DNA from: Diospyros lotus
Lineage: Eukaryota; Streptophyta; Magnoliopsida; Ericales; Ebenaceae
Length of the DNA stretch: 64,000 nucleotides
Direction: 5' to 3'
Assembly: GCF_014633365.1 (NCBI RefSeq)
Contig: NC_068341.1
Span: 8,928,001-8,992,000, forward strand
Shown here: piece by piece, positions 33,900 through 45,784 of the stretch
How the letters are laid out: each line of letters begins with the position of its first letter
Numbering within the stretch: position 1 is the first letter of the stretch
Notes under the pieces: model-generated
Seen by the model: only the letters and a program-made list of their open reading frames with translations
The model's database searches: none
What the model was told of the DNA's origin: nothing
Translations under genes and position numbers: made by a program

Positions 33900-34690
33900 G
33901 AGAAGCAAACATGATCGCAAAAAACAATAAACCACACCTTCCTTTTATTTCAAACCCCTCCAGCAAAAATATTTGCCTTCGATGAAAAAAAAAAAAAAAA
34001 CTAAATATCAAACTCACATCTCATTTCCCTAGAAAACCAACCAGTCACCGCAATTGCTTCCAATTCCGAAGTAGAAAACTTTAGATCCTTCCAAACAATA
34101 TTAAAATCAGATCACGGTTCTTGTCCTCTTAGAACAATCGAAGGAAGCAAACCCGCATACAAACGCGCAACCAGACCATGAACGCGGCAGAAACGGCAAG
34201 AACAAATGCCGTGACGCCTTCGTCTTCCAGGAAATAAACGAAGGTAAAACAGTCACATGGACCTCATTCCGTCCAAAACCCAACTTCGATCGAGATAACC
34301 ACGGTAACAAGAAGAAAAAACGAATCCAATCCCGCGATTTTAAGCAATGGTCCGTAATGTTTACCTCGATAATAAAATCAAACCCCAGGAACCAATACAA
34401 TCACCAAGGCGAATAATAAAATGTCGAACGAGATCTAAACCCTAGAGCTTCAACGGAACAAATTGGGAACAGACCACAGTGAAAATCCACGCGATACAAA
34501 GCGAATTCAGAGATTAAAAAAATAAAGCCTACCTCGTCGTCCTTATGGCGAAAACGATCCAAGAAAACCCTAACCGCCTGAACAACCGCTAATATGTATG
34601 CATACTGCAAGGCGTCATGCGAAGGGAGAGACAGTTACCGAGTGTACACAGAGAGAGAGAGGGAGAGAGAGTAGATGCGGAATGAAGTGA
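33900..34690 (-). promoter_or_regulatory. 5' UTR and promoter region of the 594-aa protein gene
   Basis: Upstream of the ATG the minus strand is more GC-rich, with a CT-rich stretch (CTCTCTCCCTCTCTCTCTCT near 34650-34670) typical of plant transcript leaders. A candidate 5' UTR donor GACGAG|GTAGGC lies near 34530. The leader therefore probably contains an intron ending shortly before 33899. The exact transcription start is not determined. Confidence 0.5.
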
Positions 34691-34791
34691 GATTATTTGG
34701 AGGTTTTGTAAATAAATAAATAAATATATATAGCTATTTATAAACATTAATTATTAAAGAATCATTCCAACCAAACCACACATTTATAGAA

Positions 34792-34793
34792 CA

Positions 34794-34821
<28 letters not shown>
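34792..34821 (+). repeat. (ATT)n microsatellite
   Basis: About ten ATT units upstream of the 594-aa protein gene. Confidence 0.9.
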
Positions 34822-34824
<3 letters not shown>

Positions 34825-35070
34825 GCTTTTTCTTTACAATATTGAAATTTCAAAACTTAATTCTCATTCATTGAACAACAAATAATTTTAATTGTTATAC
34901 AAAGTATTTATATTATTAGTCAACGGTGTAGAAAATTGCATTTATCATCTTAAAGATATCTTTTGTGCTAAATGCTAGCCCACTTATTATTTATCGACTA
35001 GTAAAGTGTAAAAATGTCGATTCATTCAATTATTTTTTATTTTTTATATATGTATGCGTGTGTGTTTCGG

Positions 35071-35071
35071 A

Positions 35072-35106
<35 letters not shown>
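35071..35106 (+). repeat. (ATT)n microsatellite
   Basis: About twelve ATT units, a second tract 250 bp from the first. Confidence 0.9.
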
Positions 35107-35109
<3 letters not shown>

Positions 35110-37000
35110 ACATTTGATATGTTAAGTTAGTATAAACACACTCACTCTAAATCGATGAATAAAATTAGATTCAATTGAGCTAATTTCAACTTAATTATCA
35201 AAATTATAATGTTTAGATAAAATTATAAATTTGGGAAAATAATTATATTATTTTTATGATTAGCCTTTTTTTCTTAATAAAATACTTATTTTGATTAAAA
35301 CATATATTTTGTATTCATTGGCAACAATTATGGTAAAAAATTAATGTAATTTTATTCACATAATAAAGGCATTATTTTTATCTCATTTTCTACCCACCAT
35401 ATTCATTTCTTCTATTTCTCATTATTTCGTCGTTAATTCATTGACCATTATTGACCTATTGTGTAAGTAGCGACGATGTAGCGGGTCGGCGTACGAGATG
35501 AAAGAAAAAGAAATTAGGTGGGTAGAGAAGGTGAAGCGGCGATGCAACGAGTCGACGCCGGTATAAAAGAGAGAGAAATGGGATAGGTAGAAGGGGCGAA
35601 GCAACGACAAGATAAGGCGGCAATGCAATGGGATGAAGAATAATAGAGAAAAAAGAGAAATATGGTGGGTAAGAAAATATACCAAAAATAATATTTTTAC
35701 TTGCAAGGTGAACAAAATTGCACTCATAAAAAAACTGTCATAAACTCGTAACAACAAAGTGTTTTTATTGATTCTATTATCTTTTCAAATATTTTAAGTT
35801 TTGTTTGAAAGCAAAAGTGAAAAATCAAATAAAGTTATTTTATATTTTTGTTTTCAAAATAATAAATTTAAAAATAAAAAATGGATCAAACAAAACCCTA
35901 TATTTTTTTTTTTATAAAAGAAATAACAAAAACAAAACAACATAACTTTTATACGAATGCATTTTTACAGTTATTTTCTCTATTTTTCTCTCTTAAATCG
36001 TCAATTGGCACAATCATTCTCCACTTAAGGGTAAGTTTAGTATTTTGATTTCTAATTGATTTATAATAATAATTTTTCTGTTCTGGGGCAGTTTGGCTAT
36101 TTTCCTTAATTGAAAATATGTATATTTTAAATTTTATTATTAAATTAATTTTACAGTAATATGAAAATTTATAGTCCATATAAAAAATGAGTAGATAGAA
36201 TAAAAAAAAAATCAAATTATGAACCAATACTAATACTTCAAAGAAATTACCATATATGAATGCATGCATTTGAATAAGTGAATTTGAAAAATAATTTGTT
36301 TTTTGTTATATTTTAAAAATTAACTTTAATATTATTTTAGACGTTACATCATAATTACATCGAGTTTAATCATAATTATAATTACCATTATATTAGATAT
36401 ATAGTTAATTAACACGTTGACACTATTTAATTAGTTAATGCCTTCACATAATTTAGCATTACATAAAGAGACGTGAGACGGGGTGGATGCACTAATGGGC
36501 CAGGTGCCTTATAGGGTGGACTGTGGAGAGTATTGTGAAATTGGGCCGGCCCAATCGGAGACCGTAATTTCTGAGTGGCCAAGGCAAATAATAAACGCCT
36601 AATTTACCGACATATCAACTATATATATATATATACATCTAAATAGTTGGGAATCAAGAGGCTTTACTTGTATTGATATATCAATTGTAAATGTATAAAT
36701 AAGACTTGACTTCGCTACTCATCCGGTAGAAATAGGGTAATGGGTTAGTTGGTTAAATCACAATAAATTATAATTTATATCAATAAATTGTGAATTTAAT
36801 TTTTTATCTTAACCTGTAAAATAAAGTCTTCACTTATTATTTATCTTCTTTATTGAAATTGAGGGCACAAACAATGAATTTAAGATAATGGTTTGCACCA
36901 AAAAAGTACTAAGCGCTTGTTTGATTGTATTTATTTTTTATAAAAAATATTTATTTTTTATTTAAATTTTAATTTTTATAGTATTTGAATACAATTATTT
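35107..37000. other. AT-rich intergenic region
   Basis: Very AT-rich with homopolymer T/A runs and a TA microsatellite near 36620. A short GC-richer patch at 35460-35640 carries GCGAC/GATGCAACG repeats. Small open frames here look like chance. I see no gene. Confidence 0.6.
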
Positions 37001-37079
37001 TTTTTGAGAAATTAAGTTCCATTTTCGTTCAAGCTCTTTTATCGCTTTTGCTGGAAATGGTTAAGTTTTCCCGGGGGGG

Positions 37080-37760
37080 GGTTTACATTTCCGGTGTTTT
37101 ACATTTCGAGGGAATTCCGCACCGCGCGCACAGCACCGTCCACCTCGATTTCTCTAGGGTTTCCTCTCCCATTCGAGCCGGCTTCGTCCCCTTCCTCTTC
37201 GTCGCCATCCACCGCCGAAGTCGAGCCCCTACTCGGGCTTCGTCGCCATCTCCGACTTCCTGTGAGTCGCCATCCACCGCCGAAGAAGACCATCTCCGAC
37301 TTCCTGTGACTCGCCATCCACCGCCGTCCATCTTCGACTTGGGCTTCGTCGTCATCTCCACAAAAGACCAGCTCTGACTTCGTTTTCATCGCCATCTCCG
37401 CAGAAGACCATCTTCGATTTCGAGTTTCACACCACCAGCGCATCTTCATCTTCTTCCACGGTAAGGTTTCCGTCCTCGTTCTGTACTTATTTCTGTAGAT
37501 CCGGCCAGCGATCTTGGTATTCGTCCACCGATCATGGTTTGTCTCTCTGTTTCAGTGAGCGATCTCGGTCTTCGACCATCGATCTGGAGTCTTCGTCCAC
37601 TGGAAGCGATCTTGTTCTCTTTCAGCGAGTGATCTTGGTCTCTGTTTCAGCGAGCGATATTCGTGTTCGTCATCTCCGCCAAAGTCGACCTCCGATTCCG
37701 ACTTGCAGACCGCCGTTCATCCTCGTCGCCATCTTCGTCCACGGTAAGCTTTCGTCGCCA
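37080..37760 (+). other. C/T-rich reiterated block resembling a transcript leader
   Basis: An abrupt GC-rich island in AT-rich DNA, built from degenerate repeats of CTTCGTCGCCATC, CATCCACCGCCGAAG and GACTTCCTGTGA. It contains GATTTCTCTAGGGTTTCCTC, a common plant 5' leader motif, and two identical donor-like sites CCACG|GTAAG near 37459 and 37742. The open frames on both strands shift at each repeat and match nothing I know. It could be the start of a degenerate gene, a transposon-borne leader, or a tandem repeat. Confidence 0.45.
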
Positions 37761-37810
37761 TCTTGGGCAATTTTTGTTCTAAAAATTTATAATACAGAAA
37801 ACTTCTCATT

Positions 37811-37868
37811 TATATATAGATGTTTAGGGTTGCTTAAACATCTATACAACCCTAAACATCTATATATA
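37811..37868. repeat. perfect 22-bp hairpin
   Basis: Arms 37811-37832 and 37847-37868 are exact reverse complements (TATATATAGATGTTTAGGGT on the left). The 14-base loop repeats the arm core AAACATCTATA. Confidence 0.9.
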
Positions 37869-38001
37869 AATGTTTAAGGTTCTCATTAGGGTACCATCTT
37901 GGTCTCCGTTTAGGGTTTTCATTATTGGATTCAATTGAGGTAAAAAAAACTACGTCCCTTTTCCTCCACATGACTTGACTCTGTTGATTTCCACTCCCGT
38001 G

Positions 38002-38026
38002 TCTATCTATCTATCTATCTATCTAA
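38002..38026 (+). repeat. (TCTA)n microsatellite
   Basis: Six tetranucleotide units just outside the left end of the large inverted repeat. Confidence 0.85.
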
Positions 38027-38147
38027 TCTATCTATATATGTATTTTCAAACATAATTGATTGATGAGTTGATTATTGAATTAATTGATTGAAAGTATTAT
38101 TGAATTAGTTTCAGAAATTGTTACCAAAACATTTGGTGTGTGTTATC

Positions 38148-39629
38148 CTACAAGCGTGCTTCCTCTACTAATTTAATTAAGAGCCCTTTGTCTACCAAGA
38201 TGAAGGGAAAAATAGTTTGCTAGCTTCACACCTCATTCTCCTCAAAACAATGGTAGCTTCAAACCTCATTCTCCTCGAAACAACATCATCTAAAAAACTA
38301 GAAAAACCACCTGAAAGGATAGCTAGTGAACTGTGAACGTGATAACATCTAAACAGTTTGGAACTTGATTATGTAACTAGAAAAATTATACAAGTGTGTA
38401 CTTAATGTCTTCTACATATTTTCTAAATTGCCATTGAAAGTTTTGTCTTGATTAGGCAGTCTATAGATCAAAAAGTAGAATCTCAGGATACAATCTCAAT
38501 GGGCAACAATAAAATGATCTTTCAGTTCAATAAGGCCAACTTCAATTACTCAAGAGATTTTGTGACATACTAAACGATGCTAGGAACCTTCTAACTTTTT
38601 GAACTTCTATTTATACCTAACATGTGTCTAAACCATAAAAGGACTGTTATATTCTTATCTAGCAAGCCCCAAACTTCCTTCTCTCTCCAACATGTATAAT
38701 CCCTAATTAAAATACCAGAAGTCATCTCTCCTACACCATTTTGAACCCCAAAACTTCTCCATAGGGTGGTAAACCATAACACTATGCTATATGTACTGTG
38801 TCGCCCATAGGACAATTGAGAAAGAAAAACATACCTTGTTGACATTTGATATAAACAATAATATTTTAAGATTTTATATAACTAAATAATTACATTTATT
38901 AAAAGATTCATCTCTGCCCAATTTTATTGCATACACAAAGATACCAGTATCCAACCAACTCTCAAATACATCTCAGGTTAATTGTTGATTGAATAAACAT
39001 ATTGTTCTATGCATGTAAAACATAATGCACTTGGTACAAATCTCTTCTTTTCTTTTCCTTCTTATTCCCTTGGGGAAATGTGAAAGGATGGCAGGAGTGA
39101 TAATTCCTAGATGTGAAAATCCTGTACATAAATCCTAGACACCGTCAGTTCCTGTTAAATTAGGTTAGATTTAGAGGGAGAAAAGAAAGAAAGAAAACCC
39201 TTACATATCAGATAAAACCTAAAAACAAAATCTAACCCAATTAAGTCCCGAGAGGAAGAAACAAATAAAACCTGAAACAATAGCTCTGCCTTCTCGCGTA
39301 GATATAATTTATTTACAAACAAGAGGTTTCAAGTTCAACAAGCATAAATCCAAATTCATACATCCGAAAGAGAATTAAACATAGCATGGATCAAAACATG
39401 TGCGTGCGTGCGTACTTGCACAAAAAAAAACCTACAAAATTAAAGCCAGAAGAATCCCGTCAAAATTAAACCCAGACTGAATAAAAAAGACGAGATCGGA
39501 ATCAAATGTACCTGAAAATGAAGTTAGCAGATTAGGGACATAGAAGTAGAAAGATAGCGGGAGAGAGAGAGAGAAAACAAACACGCGGTCCTATGTTTGC
39601 TCTCTCCAATCGCATTTGGGAGCTCGAAA
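38148..39629 (+). repeat. left arm of a 2.97 kb inverted repeat
   Basis: 1482 bp that reads as the reverse complement of 39689-41120, starting at CTACAAGCGTGCTTCCTCTA and ending at GGAGCTCGAAA. Over one 95-base stretch (about 39065-39160) I count two substitutions. Both arms encode the same open frame of about 74 codons (38591-38812 minus; 40491-40715 plus), which I do not recognise. No clear target duplication flanks the whole. Confidence 0.92.
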
Positions 39630-39688
39630 GTTGCGCTGCTTCGTTGATTTTGTGTGGGTCTGCTGACAAACACGCGGTCCTACATTGA

Positions 39689-41120
39689 TTTCGAGCTCCC
39701 AGACGCAATTGGAGAGAGCAAACGTAGGACCGCGTGTTTGTTCTCTCTTTCTCTCTCCCACAATCTTTCTACTTCTATGTCCCTGATTTGCTAACTTCAT
39801 TTCCAGGTACATTTGATTTCGATCTCGTCTTTTTGATCCGGTCTGGGTTTAATTTTGACGGGATTCTTCTGGCTTTAATTTCGTAGGTTTTTTTGGTTCA
39901 AGTATGCGCGCATGTTTTGATCCATGCTATGTTTAATTCTCTTTCGGATGTATGAATTTGGATTTATGCTTGTTGAACTTGAAACCTCTTGTTTGTAAAT
40001 AAATTATATCTACGTGAGAAGGCGGAGCTATTGTTTTGGGTTTTATTTGTTTCTTATTCTCGGGACTTAATTGGGTTAGATTTTGTTTTTAGGTTTTATC
40101 TTATATGTAAGGGTTTTCTTTCTTTCTTTTCTCCCTCTAAATCTAACCTAATTTAACAGGAACTGACGGTGTCTAGGATTTATGTACAGGATTTTCACAT
40201 CTAGAAATTATCACTCCTACCATCCTTTCACATTTCCCCAAGGGAATAAGAAGGAAAAGAAGAGATCTGTACCAAGTGCATTATGTTTTACATGCATAGA
40301 ACAATATGTTTATTCAGTCAACAATTAACTTGGGATGTATTTGAGAGTTGGTTGGATACTGGTATCTTTGTGTATGCGGTAAAATTGGGTAGAGATGAAT
40401 CTTTTAATAAATGTAATTATTTAGTTATATAAAATCTTAAAATATTACTGTTTATATCAAATGTCAACAAGGTATGTTTTTCTTTCTTAATTGTCCTATG
40501 GGCGACACAGTACATATAGCATAGTGTTATGGTTTACCACCCTATGGAGAAGTTTTGGGGTTCAAAATGGTGTAGGAGAGATGACTTCTGGTATTTTAAT
40601 TAGGGATTATACATGTTGGAGAGAGAAGGAAGTTTGGGGCTTGCTAGATAAGAATATAACAGTCCTTTTATGGTTTAGACACATGTTAGGTATAAATAGA
40701 AGTTCAAAAAGTTAGAAGGTTCCTAGCATCATTTAGTATGTCACAAAATCTCTTGAGTAATTGAAGCTTATTGAACTGAAAGATCATTTTATTGTTGCCC
40801 ATTGAGATTGTATCCTGAGATTCTTCTTTTTGATCTATGGACTGTCTAATCAAGACAAAACTTTCAGTGGCAATTTAGAAAATATGTAGAAGACAGTAAG
40901 TACACACTTGTCTAATTTTTCTAGTTACATAATCAAGTTTCGAACTGTTTAGATGTTATCACGTTCACAGTTCACTAGCTATCCTTTCAGATGGTTTTTC
41001 TAGTTTTTTAGATGATGTTGTTTTGTGGAGAATGAGGTTTGAAGCTAGCGAACTATTTTTCCCTTCATCTTGGTAGACAAAGGGCTCTTAATTAAATTAG
41101 TAGAGGAAGCATGCTTGTAG
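39689..41120 (-). repeat. right arm of the 2.97 kb inverted repeat
   Basis: 1432 bp, reverse complement of 38148-39629. Near the centre it looks like a plant transcript leader heading outward (CT-rich run, then CATTTCCAGGTACATTTG). The left arm mirrors this, so the structure could be a head-to-head duplication of a gene's 5' region. A 59-bp spacer (39630-39688) separates the arms. Confidence 0.92.
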
Positions 41121-41420
41121 AAAAAGATGCAAACTGTCCTGATTTATTCAACTAAATGAACCTTTGTTTACTGGTTGAGATGAATCTTGTTCTGCCATTG
41201 TCCTTTATGAAGGGTCGTAATTTTATCTTGTCTGTACTGTCTTTGATAGGTTATGATATATCACGAAAAGGTATAGTGGATACCAATCCATGGATGAGTC
41301 ACCCATGCAAGAACACCAACTCCATGTCCTCAAATGAAGCTTATCAATTTTTAATTGCTCAAACATTTCTTGTTCTTATTAAAATGAGGGAAAGTCTTGG
41401 TAGCAATGGTAAGATTGCTA

Positions 41421-41895
41421 TTTCATGATTGGAAGGTTATGTTTTGAGTTGTGTAACCTCTTTGCAAAGCAAAGGTATGGCTGCTTTTAAAAATGACCCT
41501 TCCTTTCGCTCACAAAATGAGAAACTTGTGCACTAAAGATGCCCTTTTTGAGGACATACAGAACAATTAGATCACTTAAATTGTTTCTTCACAATTTCTT
41601 AGTGGTCTTATTATTTTTAATTTATTGCTTCTATCATTAGCTAAAAAGGAAGTTTTATTTCATGATTGGAAGGTTATGTTTTGAGTTGTGTAACCTCTTT
41701 GCAAAGCAAAGGTATGGCTGCTTTTAAAAATGACCCTTCCTTTCGCTCACAAAATGAGAAACCTTGTGCACTAAAGATGCCCTTTTGAGGACATATAGAA
41801 CAATTAGATCACTTAAATTTTTTCTTCACAATTTCTTAGTGGTCTTATTATTTTTAATTTATTGCTTCTATCATTAGCTAAAAAAGAAGTTTTAT
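41421..41895 (+). repeat. 237-bp tandem duplication
   Basis: Units 41421-41657 and 41658-41895 are nearly identical (few substitutions and single-base indels), starting TTTCATGATTGGAAGG. Each includes ATTGCTTCTATCATT plus about 20 bp of the LINE that begins at 41876, so the duplication happened after the LINE inserted. Confidence 0.88.
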
Positions 41896-42052
41896 TGGAT
41901 AGCTATAAAGCCACATTTGTTGTTTAATTTAGAATATTAGCCAATTAAATACCAATATATGCAAAATAATCATAACTAAGATAAATAGATTACAATGGAT
42001 GTTTGGCTAACCATATAAGAAAAGATAAAAATAGTAATGAGATGATATGTAA
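41876..42052 (+). mobile_element. RTE LINE fragment, upstream part (split by LTR element)
   Basis: Degenerate plus-strand copy of the RT C-terminus: it aligns by eye with the [11 protein letters not shown] and [17 protein letters not shown] region of the LINE at 18007. A 15-bp duplication ATTGCTTCTATCATT at 41861-41875 pairs with 49779-49793. It continues at 49523 beyond the inserted Ty3/gypsy element. Confidence 0.75.
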
Positions 42053-42358
42053 TGTTAGAGTTGAATTTGACTGAGGGAAATTCTCCTTTGAATTGAGGAG
42101 AATTGGGGGAAGAAAATAGAGAGAATTGAGAGGGAGAGAGAAGTAGAGAGAATTAGGTAGGAGAATTGGATTGTTATATTCTCAACATGATCCAAAGGAG
42201 CGGCATTAGTTGTGATTTACATTGATTCGACTCAGGAAAGGCGCCAAATGCAAACTCACGTTCAAATGTTTGCAAGTTATTTGAAATTGAAATAGGCCTA
42301 ATTGCCTAACAAATTCTTACCTAACAAACCTGCTCATTACAACCATTGTCCCATGACA
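42053..42358 (-). repeat. 3' LTR of the nested Ty3/gypsy element
   Basis: 306 bp, bounded by TG...CA (TGTTAGAG...CATGACA on the plus strand). It matches 49200-49517 with scattered differences and indels. Confidence 0.93.
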
Positions 42359-42398
42359 ATTTCCCCCCTCGCCCGAAAACTTCTTGCCCTCAAGAAGT

Positions 42399-44790
42399 TC
42401 AAAGTAACCTGGCCACCACTACCAATATACAATCTTTACCCTCAAATCTTAGTAGTCCTTCCACAAAATCCATCGATCTATTGGACCAAGCTTGGGTTGG
42501 GGTAGGTAGGGGTTGGTGTAGCCCAGGGGTAGCTACCGTTTCGTGCTTACATCTTCTATAGGTGTCACACTTCATAACATAATCAATCACCCACTTTAAT
42601 TTTGGCTAATAGAAAAGTTGTTTAACCCAGTGGTAAGTATTCTACATACCTGAATGGCCCCCCAAAGGTGATCCATGCAAAGTCTATAAGATTTTCTCCT
42701 TTATTGTCTCACCATCTCCAATAACCAACCTTCCCTAATATCTCAATAGCCCATTACTCAAAGTAAACCTCGGTCTGGTATCTAGGTTTAAGATGAGTTG
42801 CTCCAGTAAATTCTTGGACCATTCATCTTGCTCATAGCTGGCAGTAATGTCTCGATACCAATCAGGAGTAATAGAGGTAAATCGACGCCAGGGTCCCTTC
42901 TTTTATACACCGAGATAGGGCATCTGCCGCCTTATTCTCTCTTCCCCTTCGATATTGGATGACATAGTCTAATCCCATCAACTTCGTCATTCCCTTTTTC
43001 TGGAAGTGTGTATGCAACCTTTGCTGCAAGAGGAATTTTAAACTTTCATGATCAATCTTGATGATGAATTAACCCCCTTCCAAGTAGTGTCTTCATTTAT
43101 CAACCACAATCAAGACTGCTAGCAGCTCTTATCATTCACTCAACCCTCGATGTCATGGACTTGGGGCTTGACTAATGAATGCCAATGGCCTCCCTTCTTG
43201 TGTAAGCACTGCCCTCGGCCCTATATTACTTGCATCCGTTTCTAGGGTAAATGGTTTAGCGAAATCCGATCGATCGAGAGTTGGTACTTCACTCATGGCC
43301 TGCTTAAGTCGTCCAAAGGCCGCCTCTACCTTATCATTCTAGGAGAACCCCTCATTCTCCAATTGATCCGTTAGGGGCTTGCCGATCACCTCGTAATGCC
43401 TCACAAATCTTCGATAGTACCCGATCAAGCCCAAAAATCCCCTCAGGACCTTCACATTTGTAGGTCTTGGCCATGTTGTCATAGCAGCCACCTTTGAATA
43501 AGTGCTCACCCTAGCAATGGATATCACATGCCCTAGGTACTCCACTTGTGGTTGTGCGAAGGCACACTTAGATTTCTTGATAAACAACTAGTTGAATCTA
43601 AGGACCTCTAGGTGGTTTTTTAAGTGGTCTAGGTGTTGCTGAAAGGAAGGGTTATAAGGGCTATATACTAGGATGTCATCAAAGAGAACAAGAATGAATC
43701 TCCGAAGGTATGGTTCATCAACGCTTAGAATGTGGTAGGGGCATTAGTGAGGCCAAAAGGCATCACCACGAATTCGTAATGCCCTTGGTGAGTGGTGAAG
43801 GCAGTTTTACGTATATCATCAAGATTCATGCGGATTTGATGGTACCCTGATCTTAGTCCAGTTTAGTGAAAACAATGGCATGTTTTAGTTCATCTAATAA
43901 GTCTTCAATTATAGGGATAGGAAACTTATTTTTGATAGTGTGGGTGTTTAGTTGGCGGTAATCAATACAAAAACGCCAGCTACCATCTTTTTTCTTAATA
44001 AGGAGTATAGGTGAGGCATAAGGGCTTTGACTTGGTCTAATGATGGACTTTGTCAATAGGTCCTTTATCAATCTTTCAATTTCTGCTTTTTGAGTGGGAG
44101 GGTATCGATCGGCTCTGGCGTTAATTGGTTCGATATTAGGTTTAAGAGTAATGGAATGGTAATGGTGTATGTGGGGTGGAAGTGAACTAGGTTCTTCGAA
44201 TATGTCCTTAAATTCAAACAGGAGTTTATTAAGCAAATTGAGTTCATGTACCACCCATTGATGCAGAGACTGACTGTTGAGGGGTGTCTTCCCTTCTTCA
44301 TCCTGCTCTTGCTCCTCTCCACTTTGCTCAATTGCATGGATTGAGAAGAGTTAAGCCACCTGAGTCCACTTTGTCTTCAAAATTTTCTGCAACTTCTTGC
44401 CATATATCATTTTGCACACCCTTGTTTCTAGACTACCTGTAAGAGTCATCCTCCTGCATTCCTTCTCAAACGTGACCTCCATTTTATTAAAGTAAAAGCT
44501 AATGGGGCTCACTCCTTTCATCCAGTCCACTCCGAGGACTATATCACATCCTCCCAATTTGAGCATCCTTAAATCCACCTCTAATGTTTCTTCATGCATC
44601 TTCCAGCAAAATCCCACTCAAACCGATCTGCACATCACCTTGTGACCATTTGCCACAATCACTAATAACGATTGAGTCCCTGTTAGCTCACACTTCAATT
44701 TCTTAGCAGTCCCTTTGTCTAGGAAGCTATGGGTGCTTCCACTATCTATTAGCATCATTGGTTTAATGTCCCGAGCCTTACCTTCCACCT
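42399..44790 (-). pseudogene. pol of the nested Ty3/gypsy element (protease, RT, RNase H, truncated integrase)
   Basis: RT carries [20 protein letters not shown] and [17 protein letters not shown] (43853-44254), then VEYLGHVIS and [12 protein letters not shown] (43339-43587). Protease-domain sequence sits at 44351-44790 and the broken RNase H at about 42950-43330. The integrase zinc-binding region ends in CDTYRRCKHE (42399-42590). Multiple stops and frameshifts separate these pieces. Confidence 0.85.
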
Positions 44791-45650
44791 AATAAACTTA
44801 CTGTTGGTTAACCCTTTAAGGGCGTAGAGTGAGATCTCCACATTTTCATCCCCTTCCCCTTCTATTTGAATGTTAGCCCCTTCATCAACTTCCTTTGTTT
44901 CTTCATCTCCTTCTAATAATAGGAGTTGTCTTCGGCATTGATGCCTCGGAGTGTACCTATCCCCACAACGAAAGCACAACCTTGATTGCCTCCTCTATTT
45001 TGCCATCTTCTCGGTGGTTATGGGGATGGGAACAATAGTTGTAGGCTGCTCACCCCTTTTCCTCCCTGGTTATCTCTTCCTCCTTCTCTACCCATTCCCT
45101 TGTTGCCATACTAAAGGGCTCCAACGTTCATATCGCTCGTCTGCCATCTCTGCTTTCTCATCAATGCTTCCATCTATAACTCCTGTAGCCTAGCACATTT
45201 GACTACTTGTTTGATAGTTTTAGGTTGTAGAATCTTCATAGTGGGCCTCAACTCTTCACTCAACCCACTCACAAAATTGGAAACAAAGTAGCCCTCAGTA
45301 AGGTGTGGATTCAAAATCAACATAAGCTACTTAAGCTCTTCAAACCTTAACTAATATGATTGAATTGATTCCTCCTGACGCAATTTGTTAAACTCCTCCA
45401 CAATGTCCATCATGTTTCGGCCACCAAATCGTTCACATAGATCTTCCTCAAATTTCGCCTAACGACACCCTTCCTTAGCTCCTATCCATCCTTGGAACCA
45501 AGTGTCTCCGGCATCATTGAGGTAAGTAGTGGTGAGAGTCACACGCTGTTGTTCAGGAACATTTATAGACACTAAACATCCTCTCACATCGGCATACCCA
45601 CCATCTCGGATTCACAACGTCAAACATAGGAACTCCAATTGGCCACTACT
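44755..45650 (-). pseudogene. gag, 3' part, of the nested Ty3/gypsy element
   Basis: The zinc knuckle CFRCGDRYTPRHQC lies near 44940-44979. Upstream on the minus strand is decayed capsid-like sequence starting at VPMFDVVNPRW near 45600-45630. The 5' part of gag is at 48929-49148, beyond the inserted element. Confidence 0.8.
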
Positions 45651-45784
45651 CTTATCTAATACCAGTTTTCTCTGTTTGTTTTATTCCCCTTTTTTTCTTT
45701 CTCCTCCAAGGCCTTTTCTTCTTCCTTCTTAGGTTTCCAAGATCAATCCTAGGCATAATTTGGCCCAAAATTTCAATAGAGGTA

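Noticed and set aside
36985..37377. 130-codon plus-strand frame rich in Ser, Pro and Arg
   Set aside because: Its composition follows from the underlying C/T-rich repeats, open frames exist on both strands at once, and no domain is visible.
38140..41130. Interpretation of the inverted repeat as a typical foldback or MITE transposon
   Set aside because: I could not find a target duplication or known terminal motif at its outer ends, so only the inverted repeat itself is reported.
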